A stretch of DNA of 64,000 nucleotides from Streptosporangium violaceochromogenes (GTDB taxonomy: Bacteria; Actinomycetota; Actinomycetes; Streptosporangiales; Streptosporangiaceae): positions 62,001-126,000 of the forward strand of contig NZ_BNBB01000014.1 in NCBI RefSeq assembly GCF_014654615.1, given 5' to 3'. Position numbers and translations under genes: made by a program. Positions 35,091-43,819 of the stretch are shown here, in pieces; within the stretch, counting starts at the first letter, position 1; every line of letters begins with the position of its first letter. The notes beneath the pieces are model-generated. The model searched no databases, had not been told where the DNA came from, and saw only the letters and a list, made by a program, of their open reading frames with translations.

Positions 35091-35993
35091 ATGACCACGG
35101 GACCTGACTCCGGTCCGGCCGGCGCGGCCGGGCCGCGTGACTGGGGCGCCTGGCCCGATACGGCGGAGTCCGTGTCCGATGGGGTGGGCGGGCGAGGAGG
35201 CGGGCGATCGCGGTGGCCGCGCCGAGATCGGCCCGAGGCGGGGGACGGGGCCGGCGAAGGCGCCTCGCGGAGCCCGAAGGGCGGCTACGAGCCGGCCTCT
35301 GGGGCGGCCTCCGGGACGGGGGAGGGTTCGCCTCCCGGGGCGGCAGAACGCCGCGACGGGGCGGGCGGGGGCCGGGCCGGTCGCGGGGCCCGACGTGCGA
35401 GAAGACCTCGGAGCGGTCTCGGAGAGGTCCCACCCGACGGGCCGGTCGAGGGGTCTTTGGCGAGCCGGGGGCCCGACGCCGACCCCCAGGCGGTGGCCCG
35501 CGCCATCTGCCTTCGGCTGCTGACCACGGCACCGCGCACCAGGGCTCAGCTCGCGGAGGCGCTGAGCAGGCGCGAGGTGCCCGAAGAGGCCGCGGAGGCG
35601 GTGCTTGAGCGGTTCTCCGAGGTCGGTCTCATCGACGACGAGGCGTTCGCAGACGCCTGGGTGAGCTCCCGGCACGCCGGGCGGGGGCTGGCCCGTAAGG
35701 CCCTCGCCGCGGAGCTTCGCCATCGGGGGGTGGACGAGGACACCGTCAACGACGCCGTGGAACGGCTCGACCCCGGGCGGGAGGTGGAGACGGCGCGCAG
35801 GCTGGTGGCACGCAAGCTGTCCTCGACCCGGGGGCTGGAGCCCGCGGCCCGGACCCGCAGGCTGGCCGGAATGCTCGCCCGCAAGGGGTATGGCCCCGGC
35901 CTCACGTTCCGCGTCGTCCGCGAGGCATTGGAGAGCGAGAAGGCGGAAACGGAGGGCTTTCCCGAAGAGCTCGACGACCCCGGCCCGTGGTAG
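35091..35993 (+). CDS. recX: RecX regulatory protein with long disordered N-terminal extension
   Basis: RecX binds and inhibits RecA filaments. The conserved three-helix repeats are in the C-terminal 170 residues: AVARAICLRLLTTAPRTRAQ, LAEALSRREVPEEAAEAVLE, VGLIDDEAFADAWVSSRHAG, LARKALAAELRHRGVDEDTV. The first 125 residues are Gly/Arg/Pro/Glu-rich and of low complexity. Usual RecX proteins have only 150-190 residues. No in-frame ATG or GTG occurs between 35091 and the core that would give a shorter form, apart from rare TTG, so the extension may be real. It has no Shine-Dalgarno, and translation is probably coupled to recA 11 bases upstream. Confidence 0.9.
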   Translation: MTTGPDSGPAGAAGPRDWGAWPDTAESVSDGVGGRGGGRSRWPRRDRPEAGDGAGEGASRSPKGGYEPASGAASGTGEGSPPGAAERRDGAGGGRAGRGARRARRPRSGLGEVPPDGPVEGSLASRGPDADPQAVARAICLRLLTTAPRTRAQLAEALSRREVPEEAAEAVLERFSEVGLIDDEAFADAWVSSRHAGRGLARKALAAELRHRGVDEDTVNDAVERLDPGREVETARRLVARKLSSTRGLEPAARTRRLAGMLARKGYGPGLTFRVVREALESEKAETEGFPEELDDPGPW

Positions 35994-36521
35994 ATCCGTC
36001 CGACGGCGCGCCCGCGGGGCCGGGGCGCCGGCCGGAGGCCCCGGCAGGCGGGGGCCTGTGCGGGTGAGGGCTGTGCGATTGGAGGCTCGTGCGGGCAGGG
36101 GCTCCGGGGCGCGGCCCCGTGTCCCTTCTGCTCCCGCCTCTCCCCCCTCCGTGTCGTGGAGACGTCGCGGGGGGTGTGAGGCGCGGAGATGTCGCGGAGG
36201 TGTGAGGCAGGGCGTAAGTAAGAAATAACGTCCTCTCGTGTTTAGGTGCTTCTCGATCAAACTTTGCTTGCTCGTTACCTCTTTGACGCTTAATCTCGAC
36301 GGCAGTGAGGAGTTACTCCGCGCAGCGCGGATTGTCATAACGGTGCATCATGGACAAGCGATCTTGATAGATGCGGGCGGACGGCGGGCCGGGGAGATAG
36401 CCGGTGTAGCGTCGGCCCTGGTGTGATACCTGCCCTGGTGGGGCCTTCGCTTGGTTGTTCCGTGCGGTGCGTGTGACCCTCGCGTGCTTGATATCTGCGA
36501 CGCGGGGAGGGCGGGGCGCGC
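35994..36521. other. Long recX-rny gap with hairpins, a 27-base repeat and an AT-rich island
   Basis: 528 bases with no supported gene. A GCCGGGG/CCCCGGC hairpin at 36019-36045 probably ends recAX. GGAGACGTCGCGG...GTGTGAGGC occurs twice, from 36158 and 36185. An AT-rich island follows (about 36210-36370) with a perfect TCCGCGC-A-GCGCGGA palindrome near 36317-36331 and TTGTC...GACAA arms. The frame 36238-36426 gives 62 residues but shows no family and no ribosome site. The island may hold the rny promoter or a small RNA. Confidence 0.35.
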
Positions 36522-38141
36522 ATGAATCCGGTTCTGGTCGTCACTTTGACGGCCGTGGTCGCGGTTTTCGCCGTGGTGACGCTGGCCGTGCTGATCATGC
36601 TGCTGCGCCGTACGGGTGGATTGACCGCGAGGCCGCACGATCCCTCTCCCGAGCAGCAGGCCGCGGTTCAGGCCGAGCTGGAGGAGGCCAGGCGCGAGGC
36701 GGTCGAGATCCGCCTGAGGGCGGAGAACGACGCGAAGGAGATCCTGCACAGGTCGGAGGCGGCCGTCGAGGCGGCCGCCGAGCTGCGCAAAGAGGCCGAG
36801 GCCGAAAGCCGGGTCCTGAAGTACGAGCTCAAGGAGATCCGTTCCGATCTCGAACGCCGCGAGAGGCGGCTGGCCGAACGTGAGCAGCGCCTCGACGAGG
36901 AGGCCAGGCGCCAGGCCGACAGGGCACGCGCACTCGCCGAGACGGAGACCGATCTCGCCACCCGCCGGGAGGACCTCGACCGGGTGGACGAGGAGCGCAA
37001 GGCCGTCCTGGAGCGGCTGGCCGGGCTCACCGGCGACCAGGCGAAGACCGAGCTGATCAAGGATATCGAGCACCAGGCCAAGCGTGAGGCCGCCCTGATC
37101 GTCAGAGAGATCGAAGGTCAGGCTCGTCGTGAGGGGGAGAAACGCGCCACCAAGATCGTTACGCTGGCGGTCCAGCGGGTGGCCACCGAGCAGACCGCCG
37201 AGTCGGTCGTCAGCGTCCTGCACCTGCCCGGCGACGAGATGAAGGGGCGCATCATCGGCCGGGAGGGCCGTAACATCCGGGCCTTCGAGTCGACCACCGG
37301 TGTCAACCTGATCATCGATGACACGCCCGAAGCGGTGCTTCTGTCATGCTTTGATCCGGTTCGCAGAGAAACCGCCCGCCTCACGCTGGAGAAACTCGTC
37401 CTCGACGGCCGTATCCACCCTCAGCGGATCGAAGACGCCTACGAGCGGAGCAAGACCGAGGTCCAGCACCTGTGCGTGCGCGCCGGCGAGGACGCCCTGG
37501 TCGAGCTCGGCATCACCGACATGCACTCGGAACTGATCACGCTGCTCGGTCAGCTCCGCTATCGCACCTCCTACGGCCAGAACGTCCTCGGCCATCTCAT
37601 CGAGTCCGCGCACATCGCCGGGATCATGGCGGCCGAGCTGAGGCTCAACCCGATGCTGCTCAAACGCTGTACGCTCCTGCACGACATCGGCAAGGCCCTG
37701 ACCCACGAGGTCGAGGGCAGCCACGCGCTCATCGGCGCCGAGATCGCCAGGCGGTACGGCGAGCACGAGGACGTGGTCCACGCGATCGAGGCCCACCACA
37801 ACGAGGTCGAGGTCAAAACCGTCGAGGCCGTCCTCACCCAGGCCGCCGACGCGATCAGCGGTGGCAGGCCGGGCGCCCGGCGCGAGTCGCTTGAGGCCTA
37901 CGTCAAGCGGCTGGAACGGCTGGAGGAGATCGCCGTCTCCCACGACGGAGTCGAGAAGGTCTTCGCCATGCAGGCCGGCCGGGAGATCCGCGTCATGGTC
38001 AAGCCCGACTCGATCGACGACGTCCAGGCTCAGGTGATCGCCCGGGATGTCGCCAAGCAGATCGAGGAGGAACTCACCTATCCGGGACAGATCCGCATCA
38101 CCGTGGTTCGCGAGTCTCGCGCGACGGAGTTCGCCCGCTGA
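36522..38141 (+). CDS. rny: Ribonuclease Y
   Basis: RNase Y is a membrane-bound endoribonuclease initiating mRNA decay. The 539-residue protein has one N-terminal membrane helix (LVVTLTAVVAVFAVVTLAVL) and a long charged coiled coil to about residue 215. A KH domain is at about 235-300 (DEMKGRIIGREGRNIRAFES, TGVNLIIDDTPEAVLLSCFD). An HD phosphohydrolase domain (about 360-450) contains RCTLLHDIGKALTHEVEGSH and HAIEAHHNEVEVKTVEAVL. RNase Y is not universal in actinobacteria, so its presence with RNase J and PNPase is informative. GGGAGGG precedes the ATG. Confidence 0.95.
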   Translation: MNPVLVVTLTAVVAVFAVVTLAVLIMLLRRTGGLTARPHDPSPEQQAAVQAELEEARREAVEIRLRAENDAKEILHRSEAAVEAAAELRKEAEAESRVLKYELKEIRSDLERRERRLAEREQRLDEEARRQADRARALAETETDLATRREDLDRVDEERKAVLERLAGLTGDQAKTELIKDIEHQAKREAALIVREIEGQARREGEKRATKIVTLAVQRVATEQTAESVVSVLHLPGDEMKGRIIGREGRNIRAFESTTGVNLIIDDTPEAVLLSCFDPVRRETARLTLEKLVLDGRIHPQRIEDAYERSKTEVQHLCVRAGEDALVELGITDMHSELITLLGQLRYRTSYGQNVLGHLIESAHIAGIMAAELRLNPMLLKRCTLLHDIGKALTHEVEGSHALIGAEIARRYGEHEDVVHAIEAHHNEVEVKTVEAVLTQAADAISGGRPGARRESLEAYVKRLERLEEIAVSHDGVEKVFAMQAGREIRVMVKPDSIDDVQAQVIARDVAKQIEEELTYPGQIRITVVRESRATEFAR

Positions 38142-38226
38142 CCTTCGCCGCTCCGCTGACCTTCGCCATCCCCTTGATCTTCGCCACTCCCTTGACCTTC
38201 GCCACCCCACCGATCTCCGCCGCCGG
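38139..38226. repeat. 18-base tandem repeat after rny
   Basis: TGACCTTCGCCGCTCCGC, TGACCTTCGCCATCCCCT, TGATCTTCGCCACTCCCT and TGACCTTCGCCACCCCAC begin at 38139, 38157, 38175 and 38193. A fifth degenerate copy follows. The first copy starts with the rny stop codon. The 18-base unit is a multiple of three, so reading frames cross it, but neither strand gives a recognised protein. It fills the gap between convergent rny and the S9 peptidase. Confidence 0.85.
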
Positions 38227-38258
38227 TGGAAGGCTCGGCGGGGGGCGCGGATGCGGGG

Positions 38259-40139
38259 TCAGGAGCGAAAGAGCTGCTGGTAGAAGGCCAGTTCGGTGGC
38301 CAGGGCCGCACTGCGGGTTTCGGCGCGGCGAAAACCGTGGGCCTCGCCCTCGAAGGTGAGGTAGGTGCAGGGAACCCCACGTTCGGCGAGGGCATCGGCG
38401 AAGGCCTGGGACTGCTCCGGAGGAACCACCGGGTCCGACAGACCCTGCAGCAGCAGCATCGGGCGGGTCACCCCGGCCACCCGGCCGAGGGGTTCGCGGG
38501 AGCCGTACAGAACCGGGTCTTCGGGGCCCACCAGCCACTCGACGTAGCGGGACTCGAAGTCGTGGGTGGTCGCGCGCAGCGGGGCGAGGGCGCTCACGCC
38601 GTAGTAGGAGACGCCTCCGGCGAACGTCTCCGACGCGCAGCAGGCCGCCATGACCGTCCAGCCGCCCGCGCTGCCGCCCCGGATCGCGATCCGCCGAGGG
38701 TCGGCCAGCCCCTCGGCCGCCAGCCACCTCGCCGCGTCGGTCGTGTCCTCCACGTCGACCACTCCCCACCGCCCGCGCAACAGGTCGCGGTAGGCGCGGC
38801 CGTATCCCGTGGAGCCGCCGTAGTTGACGTCGAGCACGCCGATGCCCCTGCTGGTGAAGAAGGCCTTCTCCAGGTCGAGCGCGCTGACGCTGTGCGAGGT
38901 GGGACCGCCGTGGACGAAGACGACGTACGGCGGGGCGCCGTCGCCGCGGACCCCGGGGTTGGACGGCGGGTAGACGAACGCGTGCACCCGGCGCCCCGAC
39001 CGCCCCTCGATCTCCACGCTCCGCGGCACGGGGAGGTAGGCGGCCTCGGGCAGCCCGTCGAGGTCGCGGCGTACCTCCTCCGCCTGCCCGGTGGTGGTGT
39101 TCACCCGTACGACGGTCCGGGGCACGGCCGGGCCGTACCCGATGCCGATCAGCGTGTCACCGTCGGAGCTCAAGGAGGGCTGCCAGCCGTCGTAGGGAAG
39201 ATCAAGGTCGGTCAGCACGCCGCTGCGCGGGTCGAGAACGCCCAGCCGCAGGTCTCCCCGTCCGTGGAGGAGGGCGATCCGCCCGTCGCGCAGGAGTTCG
39301 TAGGGGGAGTCGCCGAGATGCCAGAGCGGCCCGGCGAACTCCTCCTCCCTCGGGCAGAGCGCCTGGAGGAAGGTGCCGCCCGCATCGGTCCGGTAGAGGT
39401 TCCACCAGCCCGACCTGTCGGAGATCAGGCACAGGTGCCGGTTGTCGAGCCAGCGGGGGGAGAGCACCGCCTCACCGGCTCCGCCCAGCACCGTCGAGGA
39501 GACGCCGTCGGCCAGGCGGGTGACCCGTAGTTCCGTACCGTTCCAGGGCATGCGCGGGTGGTCCCAGCAGATGTAGGCCAGGTGGCCGCCGTCGGGGGAG
39601 AGGGCGGGGCAGGCGTAGAAGTCGCTGCCGGTCACCCACTCGCGCGGTTCGCCCTCGCCGTCCAGCGGGACGGAGACGATCGAGCGGCTGATCCGGCCGT
39701 CCTCGCGGTGGCGCTCGCGCACGCACCAGACCTGCCCGTCGCGCACCAGCGGGTCCGCGTAGCGCAGGGCGGCCTCCTGGGCGGGGGCGGGGGTGATCGG
39801 CCGGGGCTCGGCGCCGGGGAGCAGAAGGTGGAGACGCTGGTCGCTGAACTCGGCGAACACCACCCCTTCGCCGGGGACGACCGCGTAGGACCGCCCACCG
39901 TACTCGTGGACGCGGGTTCGAGCGTTCCACGGCGCGGGCAGCAGCTCCCGGCATGTTCCGCGGGCGTCTCGGTGCACGATCGTGGTCCGGCCGCCCTCGG
40001 TGGGGCGGTCCTCGCTCCACCACGTCTCCTCGCCCAGTACCGTCGGGAACGCCAGGCGGAGCCTGGAGCGGGCGACGCCCGTGGTCGAGATCGGTGAGGG
40101 CCAGGTGCCGTACGGTCTGACCACCTGCTCGGGGGACAT
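38259..40139 (-). CDS. S9-family prolyl oligopeptidase-type peptidase
   Basis: A 626-residue alpha/beta-hydrolase peptidase with an N-terminal beta-propeller (residues about 30-370: VHEYGGRSYAVVPGEGVVFA, LSPDGGHLAYICWDHPRMPW, LSPRWLDNRHLCLISDRSGW). The catalytic domain has PPYVVFVHGGPTSHSVSALD, the nucleophile serine in IRGGSAGGWTVMAACCASE, the Asp region LLLQGLSDPVVPPEQSQAFA and the His in FEGEAHGFRR. There is no signal peptide, so it acts in the cytoplasm on short peptides, as dipeptidyl or acylaminoacyl peptidases do. It is convergent with rny and follows gluD on the same strand after 211 bases. Confidence 0.93.
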   Translation of the reverse strand: MSPEQVVRPYGTWPSPISTTGVARSRLRLAFPTVLGEETWWSEDRPTEGGRTTIVHRDARGTCRELLPAPWNARTRVHEYGGRSYAVVPGEGVVFAEFSDQRLHLLLPGAEPRPITPAPAQEAALRYADPLVRDGQVWCVRERHREDGRISRSIVSVPLDGEGEPREWVTGSDFYACPALSPDGGHLAYICWDHPRMPWNGTELRVTRLADGVSSTVLGGAGEAVLSPRWLDNRHLCLISDRSGWWNLYRTDAGGTFLQALCPREEEFAGPLWHLGDSPYELLRDGRIALLHGRGDLRLGVLDPRSGVLTDLDLPYDGWQPSLSSDGDTLIGIGYGPAVPRTVVRVNTTTGQAEEVRRDLDGLPEAAYLPVPRSVEIEGRSGRRVHAFVYPPSNPGVRGDGAPPYVVFVHGGPTSHSVSALDLEKAFFTSRGIGVLDVNYGGSTGYGRAYRDLLRGRWGVVDVEDTTDAARWLAAEGLADPRRIAIRGGSAGGWTVMAACCASETFAGGVSYYGVSALAPLRATTHDFESRYVEWLVGPEDPVLYGSREPLGRVAGVTRPMLLLQGLSDPVVPPEQSQAFADALAERGVPCTYLTFEGEAHGFRRAETRSAALATELAFYQQLFRS

Positions 40140-40350
40140 GGCGCAATCCTGCCGGATAACCCGCCGCCTGTCGCCGGTATGGGGGGCACAGCCCGCGACA
40201 TGCGAGGATTCCTTTTTTCCGGACGCCCGGGATGGCCTCCCAAACCATGACGATCAGGTTTTCCCGGGCAGGTGGACCGGAGCGGGCGGAGCGGAGCGGG
40301 GGCCGGGGTGGGAGGGGCGGGCGGGGACGGGGTGGGCCGGGGGGCGGAGG

Positions 40351-41304
40351 TCAGTCGGTCAGGGAGACGCCGGCAGCGGGGGCGCCGGTCGCGGAGCCGG
40401 GCGCCACGATCGCTCCGGGGGGCTCGACCGGCCGGGCGGTGGATCTACGGTTGCGGCGGCTGCGCTTCTCCAGCCATATGGCGATGGCGCTGACGATCAG
40501 GTTGATGACGATGTAGACGATCGCGATGACGATCACCGAGGGGATGAGGTTGTTGAAGTTGGAGGGCAGCACCCGCGCCCCGGCGTTCAGCAGGTCCTCG
40601 AACGAGACGATGAACCCCAGGGCCGTGTCCTTCAGCAGTACCACCAGCTGCGCGACGATCGCCGGCATCATGGCGGTGACCGCCTGCGGCAGCAGGATCA
40701 TCCGCATGACCTGGCCCCCGCGCAGGCCGACCGCGAGCGCGGCCTCCGACTGGCCGCGCGGGATGGACTGGATACCCGCCCGCACGATTTCCGCCAGCAC
40801 CGACCCGTTGTACAGCACCAGGCCGATCACCACGGCCGTGAACGGGGTCACGGTGAGTCCGAGGATCGCGTTTCCGCCGAACATCACCGCGAAGATCATG
40901 ACGAGTAGCGGGATGGCCCGGAAGAACTCGACCACGGCGCCGGCGGGAAGGCGGATCCAGGCGTGGCCGGACAGCCGCCCGATGCCGAAGACGAACCCGA
41001 ACGGCACCGCGATCAGCGCGGCGACGGCCGCGGCGCTCAGGGTGTTCAGCAGGCCGGGAAGGATCAGGTTGACCCACACGTCGCCCCGCAGGAACGGCGT
41101 CCACAGGGCGGGGTCGAGCTGCTTCTTCTCGTTCAGCTTGACGGCCATCAGGAAGAGGACGGCCGGCGCGGCCAGGATCACCAGCACCGTGAACACGGCG
41201 TTGCGCCGGCGCGCGCGGGGGCCGGGCGCGTCGTACAGGACGTTGACCCGGGCTCCCCCCGCCGGCACACGGGCCCGTTTCGACGGGACGGCCGGCGCGC
41301 TCAT
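40351..41304 (-). CDS. gluD: Glutamate ABC transporter permease GluD
   Basis: A 317-residue inner-membrane permease of the polar amino acid family. The inner-membrane module has LILPGLLNTLSAAAVAALIA, RLPAGAVVEFFRAIPLLVMI and the EAA loop GLRGGQVMRMILLPQAVTAM. The C-terminal tail is long and Pro/Ala-rich (ARPVEPPGAIVAPGSATGAP). The ATG at 41304 overlaps the gluC stop by 4 bases, so the two half-permeases are translationally coupled. The order gluA-gluB-gluC-gluD is the corynebacterial/streptomycete glutamate uptake operon. Confidence 0.92.
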   Translation of the reverse strand: MSAPAVPSKRARVPAGGARVNVLYDAPGPRARRRNAVFTVLVILAAPAVLFLMAVKLNEKKQLDPALWTPFLRGDVWVNLILPGLLNTLSAAAVAALIAVPFGFVFGIGRLSGHAWIRLPAGAVVEFFRAIPLLVMIFAVMFGGNAILGLTVTPFTAVVIGLVLYNGSVLAEIVRAGIQSIPRGQSEAALAVGLRGGQVMRMILLPQAVTAMMPAIVAQLVVLLKDTALGFIVSFEDLLNAGARVLPSNFNNLIPSVIVIAIVYIVINLIVSAIAIWLEKRSRRNRRSTARPVEPPGAIVAPGSATGAPAAGVSLTD

Positions 41305-41969
41305 CGGATCACCGCCAGGCGCCGGGAGAGCCAGGTGAACAGCAGGCCGGTCGGCAGGGTCAGGATCAGGAAGCCGAAGGCGAACCCCAGGAAGATCGGG
41401 ACGACCGCGTCGCCGTGTGACTCGAAAAGCGTCTTCATCGTCAGGGACGCCTCTCCGACGCCGATGGCCGCGGCGATCGTGGTGTTCTTGGTGAGCGCGA
41501 TCAGGATGCTGCCCAGCGGGGCGATCACCGTGCGGAGCGCCTGGGGCAGCACGATCAGCCTCAGGTTCTGGAAGAAGGTGAGGCCGATGGCGCGGGCGGC
41601 CTCCGCCTGCCCGACCGGCACCGTGTTGATCCCGGCCCGCAGCGCCTCGCAGACGAACGCCGCGGTGTAGGCGGACAGCCCGATGATCGACAGCCAGAGG
41701 TAGTTGGTGGACAGGCTCGTGGAGAACGAGACGTCCAGGACCAGGCCGAGACCCAGTCCGCAGAACACGATCACCAGGGTCAGCGGGGTGTTTCGCAGGG
41801 TGTTGACGTACACCGTGCCGATCCCGCGCAGCACGGGAAGGGGGCTGACACGCATGGCGGCGAGGATCGTCCCGAACACCAGGGCCAGGACCGCGGAGGC
41901 GAGCGTGAGCCGGATCGTCAGCCAGAACGCCTGCAGAATGACCGGGAGTTCGTCGAGGAGTGCCTGCAC
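41301..41969 (-). CDS. gluC: Glutamate ABC transporter permease GluC
   Basis: A 222-residue permease with about five membrane segments: ILQAFWLTIRLTLASAVLAL, FGTILAAMRVSPLPVLRGIG, TPLTLVIVFCGLGLGLVLD, and the EAA loop GLTFFQNLRLIVLPQALRTV. It forms the transmembrane pore together with GluD. It starts 58 bases after gluB and overlaps gluD. No independent promoter is evident. Confidence 0.92.
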   Translation of the reverse strand: MQALLDELPVILQAFWLTIRLTLASAVLALVFGTILAAMRVSPLPVLRGIGTVYVNTLRNTPLTLVIVFCGLGLGLVLDVSFSTSLSTNYLWLSIIGLSAYTAAFVCEALRAGINTVPVGQAEAARAIGLTFFQNLRLIVLPQALRTVIAPLGSILIALTKNTTIAAAIGVGEASLTMKTLFESHGDAVVPIFLGFAFGFLILTLPTGLLFTWLSRRLAVIR

Positions 41970-42027
41970 TCATCCCTCCAGGGGCCTTGCCGGCCGGGGC
42001 GGGAGGGGCCCCGGCCGTAGCGGACCG

Positions 42028-42840
42028 TCAGTAGCGCTCGATGGTGGGCGGAGTGGTGAAGAAGCGGCCGAACTCGCCGAAGTTCGCGTCGACGGCCTTC
42101 TTCCAGCTGCCGTCGCCGAACATCTTCTCCAGAGCCTTGTTGATCTTCTCGCGGGTGTCCTTGTCCTCCAGCTTCACGCCGACGCCGTACTTCTCCTCGG
42201 AGAAGGGCTTGCCGACGAGGCGGAACTTGCCGGGCGACTGGGCGGCGAAGCCGGCGAGGATCGTGGCGTCGGTGGAGATCGCGTCGACCTGCTTGTTCTC
42301 CAGCAGCGGCAGGCAGGCGCCGTAACCCTGCTGCTCGGTGAGGTACTGGCTCTTCCATGCCTCGCCGAACTTGTCCGCGAGGCGTTTGGGCGAGGACGAC
42401 CCCTGGGCGCCGCAGACCTTCTTGGTCTTCAGGTCGTCGACGCCGTTGATGGACGTGTCGTCCGCGCGGGTCAGGATGTCCTGGCCGGTGACGAGGTACG
42501 GCCCGGCGAAGGCGATCTTCTTCTTGCGCTCGTCGTTGATCGAGTAGGTCGCGACGACGATGTTGACCTGCCCCTGCTGGATGAACGATTCGCGGTTGGC
42601 CGAGATGGCCTCCTTGAACTCGATCTTGTCGTCCTTGTAGCCGAGCTCCTTGGCGATGTATTTCGCCACGTCGACGTCGAAGCCCTTGAAGGATCCGTCG
42701 GGCTGCTTCTGACCCAGGCCGGGCTGGTCGAACTTGACGCCGACGACGAATGTGTCGCCGCCGCCGCTCCCGCACGCCGTAAGCCCGGCCGCCATGGTCA
42801 CCACCGTGATCACCACGGCTCCGACACGATGTACGCGCAT
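42028..42840 (-). CDS. gluB: Glutamate-binding lipoprotein GluB
   Basis: A 270-residue solute-binding protein anchored by a lipid. The signal peptide ends in GLTAC with the lipidated cysteine C23, followed by GSGGGD. The periplasmic-binding fold shows FVVGVKFDQPGLGQKQPDGS, FKGFDVDVAKYIAKELGYKD, NIVVATYSINDERKKKIAFA and DAISTDATILAGFA. The pattern is that of family 3 polar amino-acid binders. Ligand specificity for glutamate is inferred from operon identity. Confidence 0.93.
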   Translation of the reverse strand: MRVHRVGAVVITVVTMAAGLTACGSGGGDTFVVGVKFDQPGLGQKQPDGSFKGFDVDVAKYIAKELGYKDDKIEFKEAISANRESFIQQGQVNIVVATYSINDERKKKIAFAGPYLVTGQDILTRADDTSINGVDDLKTKKVCGAQGSSSPKRLADKFGEAWKSQYLTEQQGYGACLPLLENKQVDAISTDATILAGFAAQSPGKFRLVGKPFSEEKYGVGVKLEDKDTREKINKALEKMFGDGSWKKAVDANFGEFGRFFTTPPTIERY

Positions 42841-42874
42841 CCTGCTACCTCGTCTTTCTCAGTGGGGTGAGCCG

Positions 42875-43630
<756 letters not shown>

Positions 43631-43643
43631 GAAACACAACGTA
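43631..43643 (-). promoter_or_regulatory. gluABCD -10 element, leaderless layout
   Basis: On the minus strand TACGTT is followed by GTGTTTC (7 bases) and the gluA ATG. No Shine-Dalgarno is present. No clear -35 box could be assigned. Confidence 0.45.
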
Positions 43644-43799
43644 AAGCTGTAAGAGGCACCTGGGGCTAACCCTGCGGTACCGATCCGATCACAGCCTCCC
43701 CGGGCAGGGTAAAAATTAACCCCATTTCCGCTATGTCTCGTATATCGCAATGAAAGGAAGCGGGTGGGCGGGCCGTCCCCCGGGGGTCGGCGGAGCGCC

Positions 43800-43819
43800 T
43801 ACCCTTGTCCATGAGATGA
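43800..43819 (+). promoter_or_regulatory. miaB -10 and two-codon upstream ORF
   Basis: TACCCT (43800-43805) is followed by 5 bases and ATGAGATGA. The first ATG (43811) opens only Met-Arg-stop. Its TGA (43817-43819) overlaps the miaB ATG (43816) as ATGA. If transcription begins near 43811, a ribosome could terminate and restart on miaB. No Shine-Dalgarno is seen. Confidence 0.4.

Noticed and set aside
36238..36426. A possible 62-residue protein in the recX-rny gap
   Set aside because: It has no Shine-Dalgarno, no recognisable family and spans the palindromes and AT-rich island, so non-coding function is more likely.
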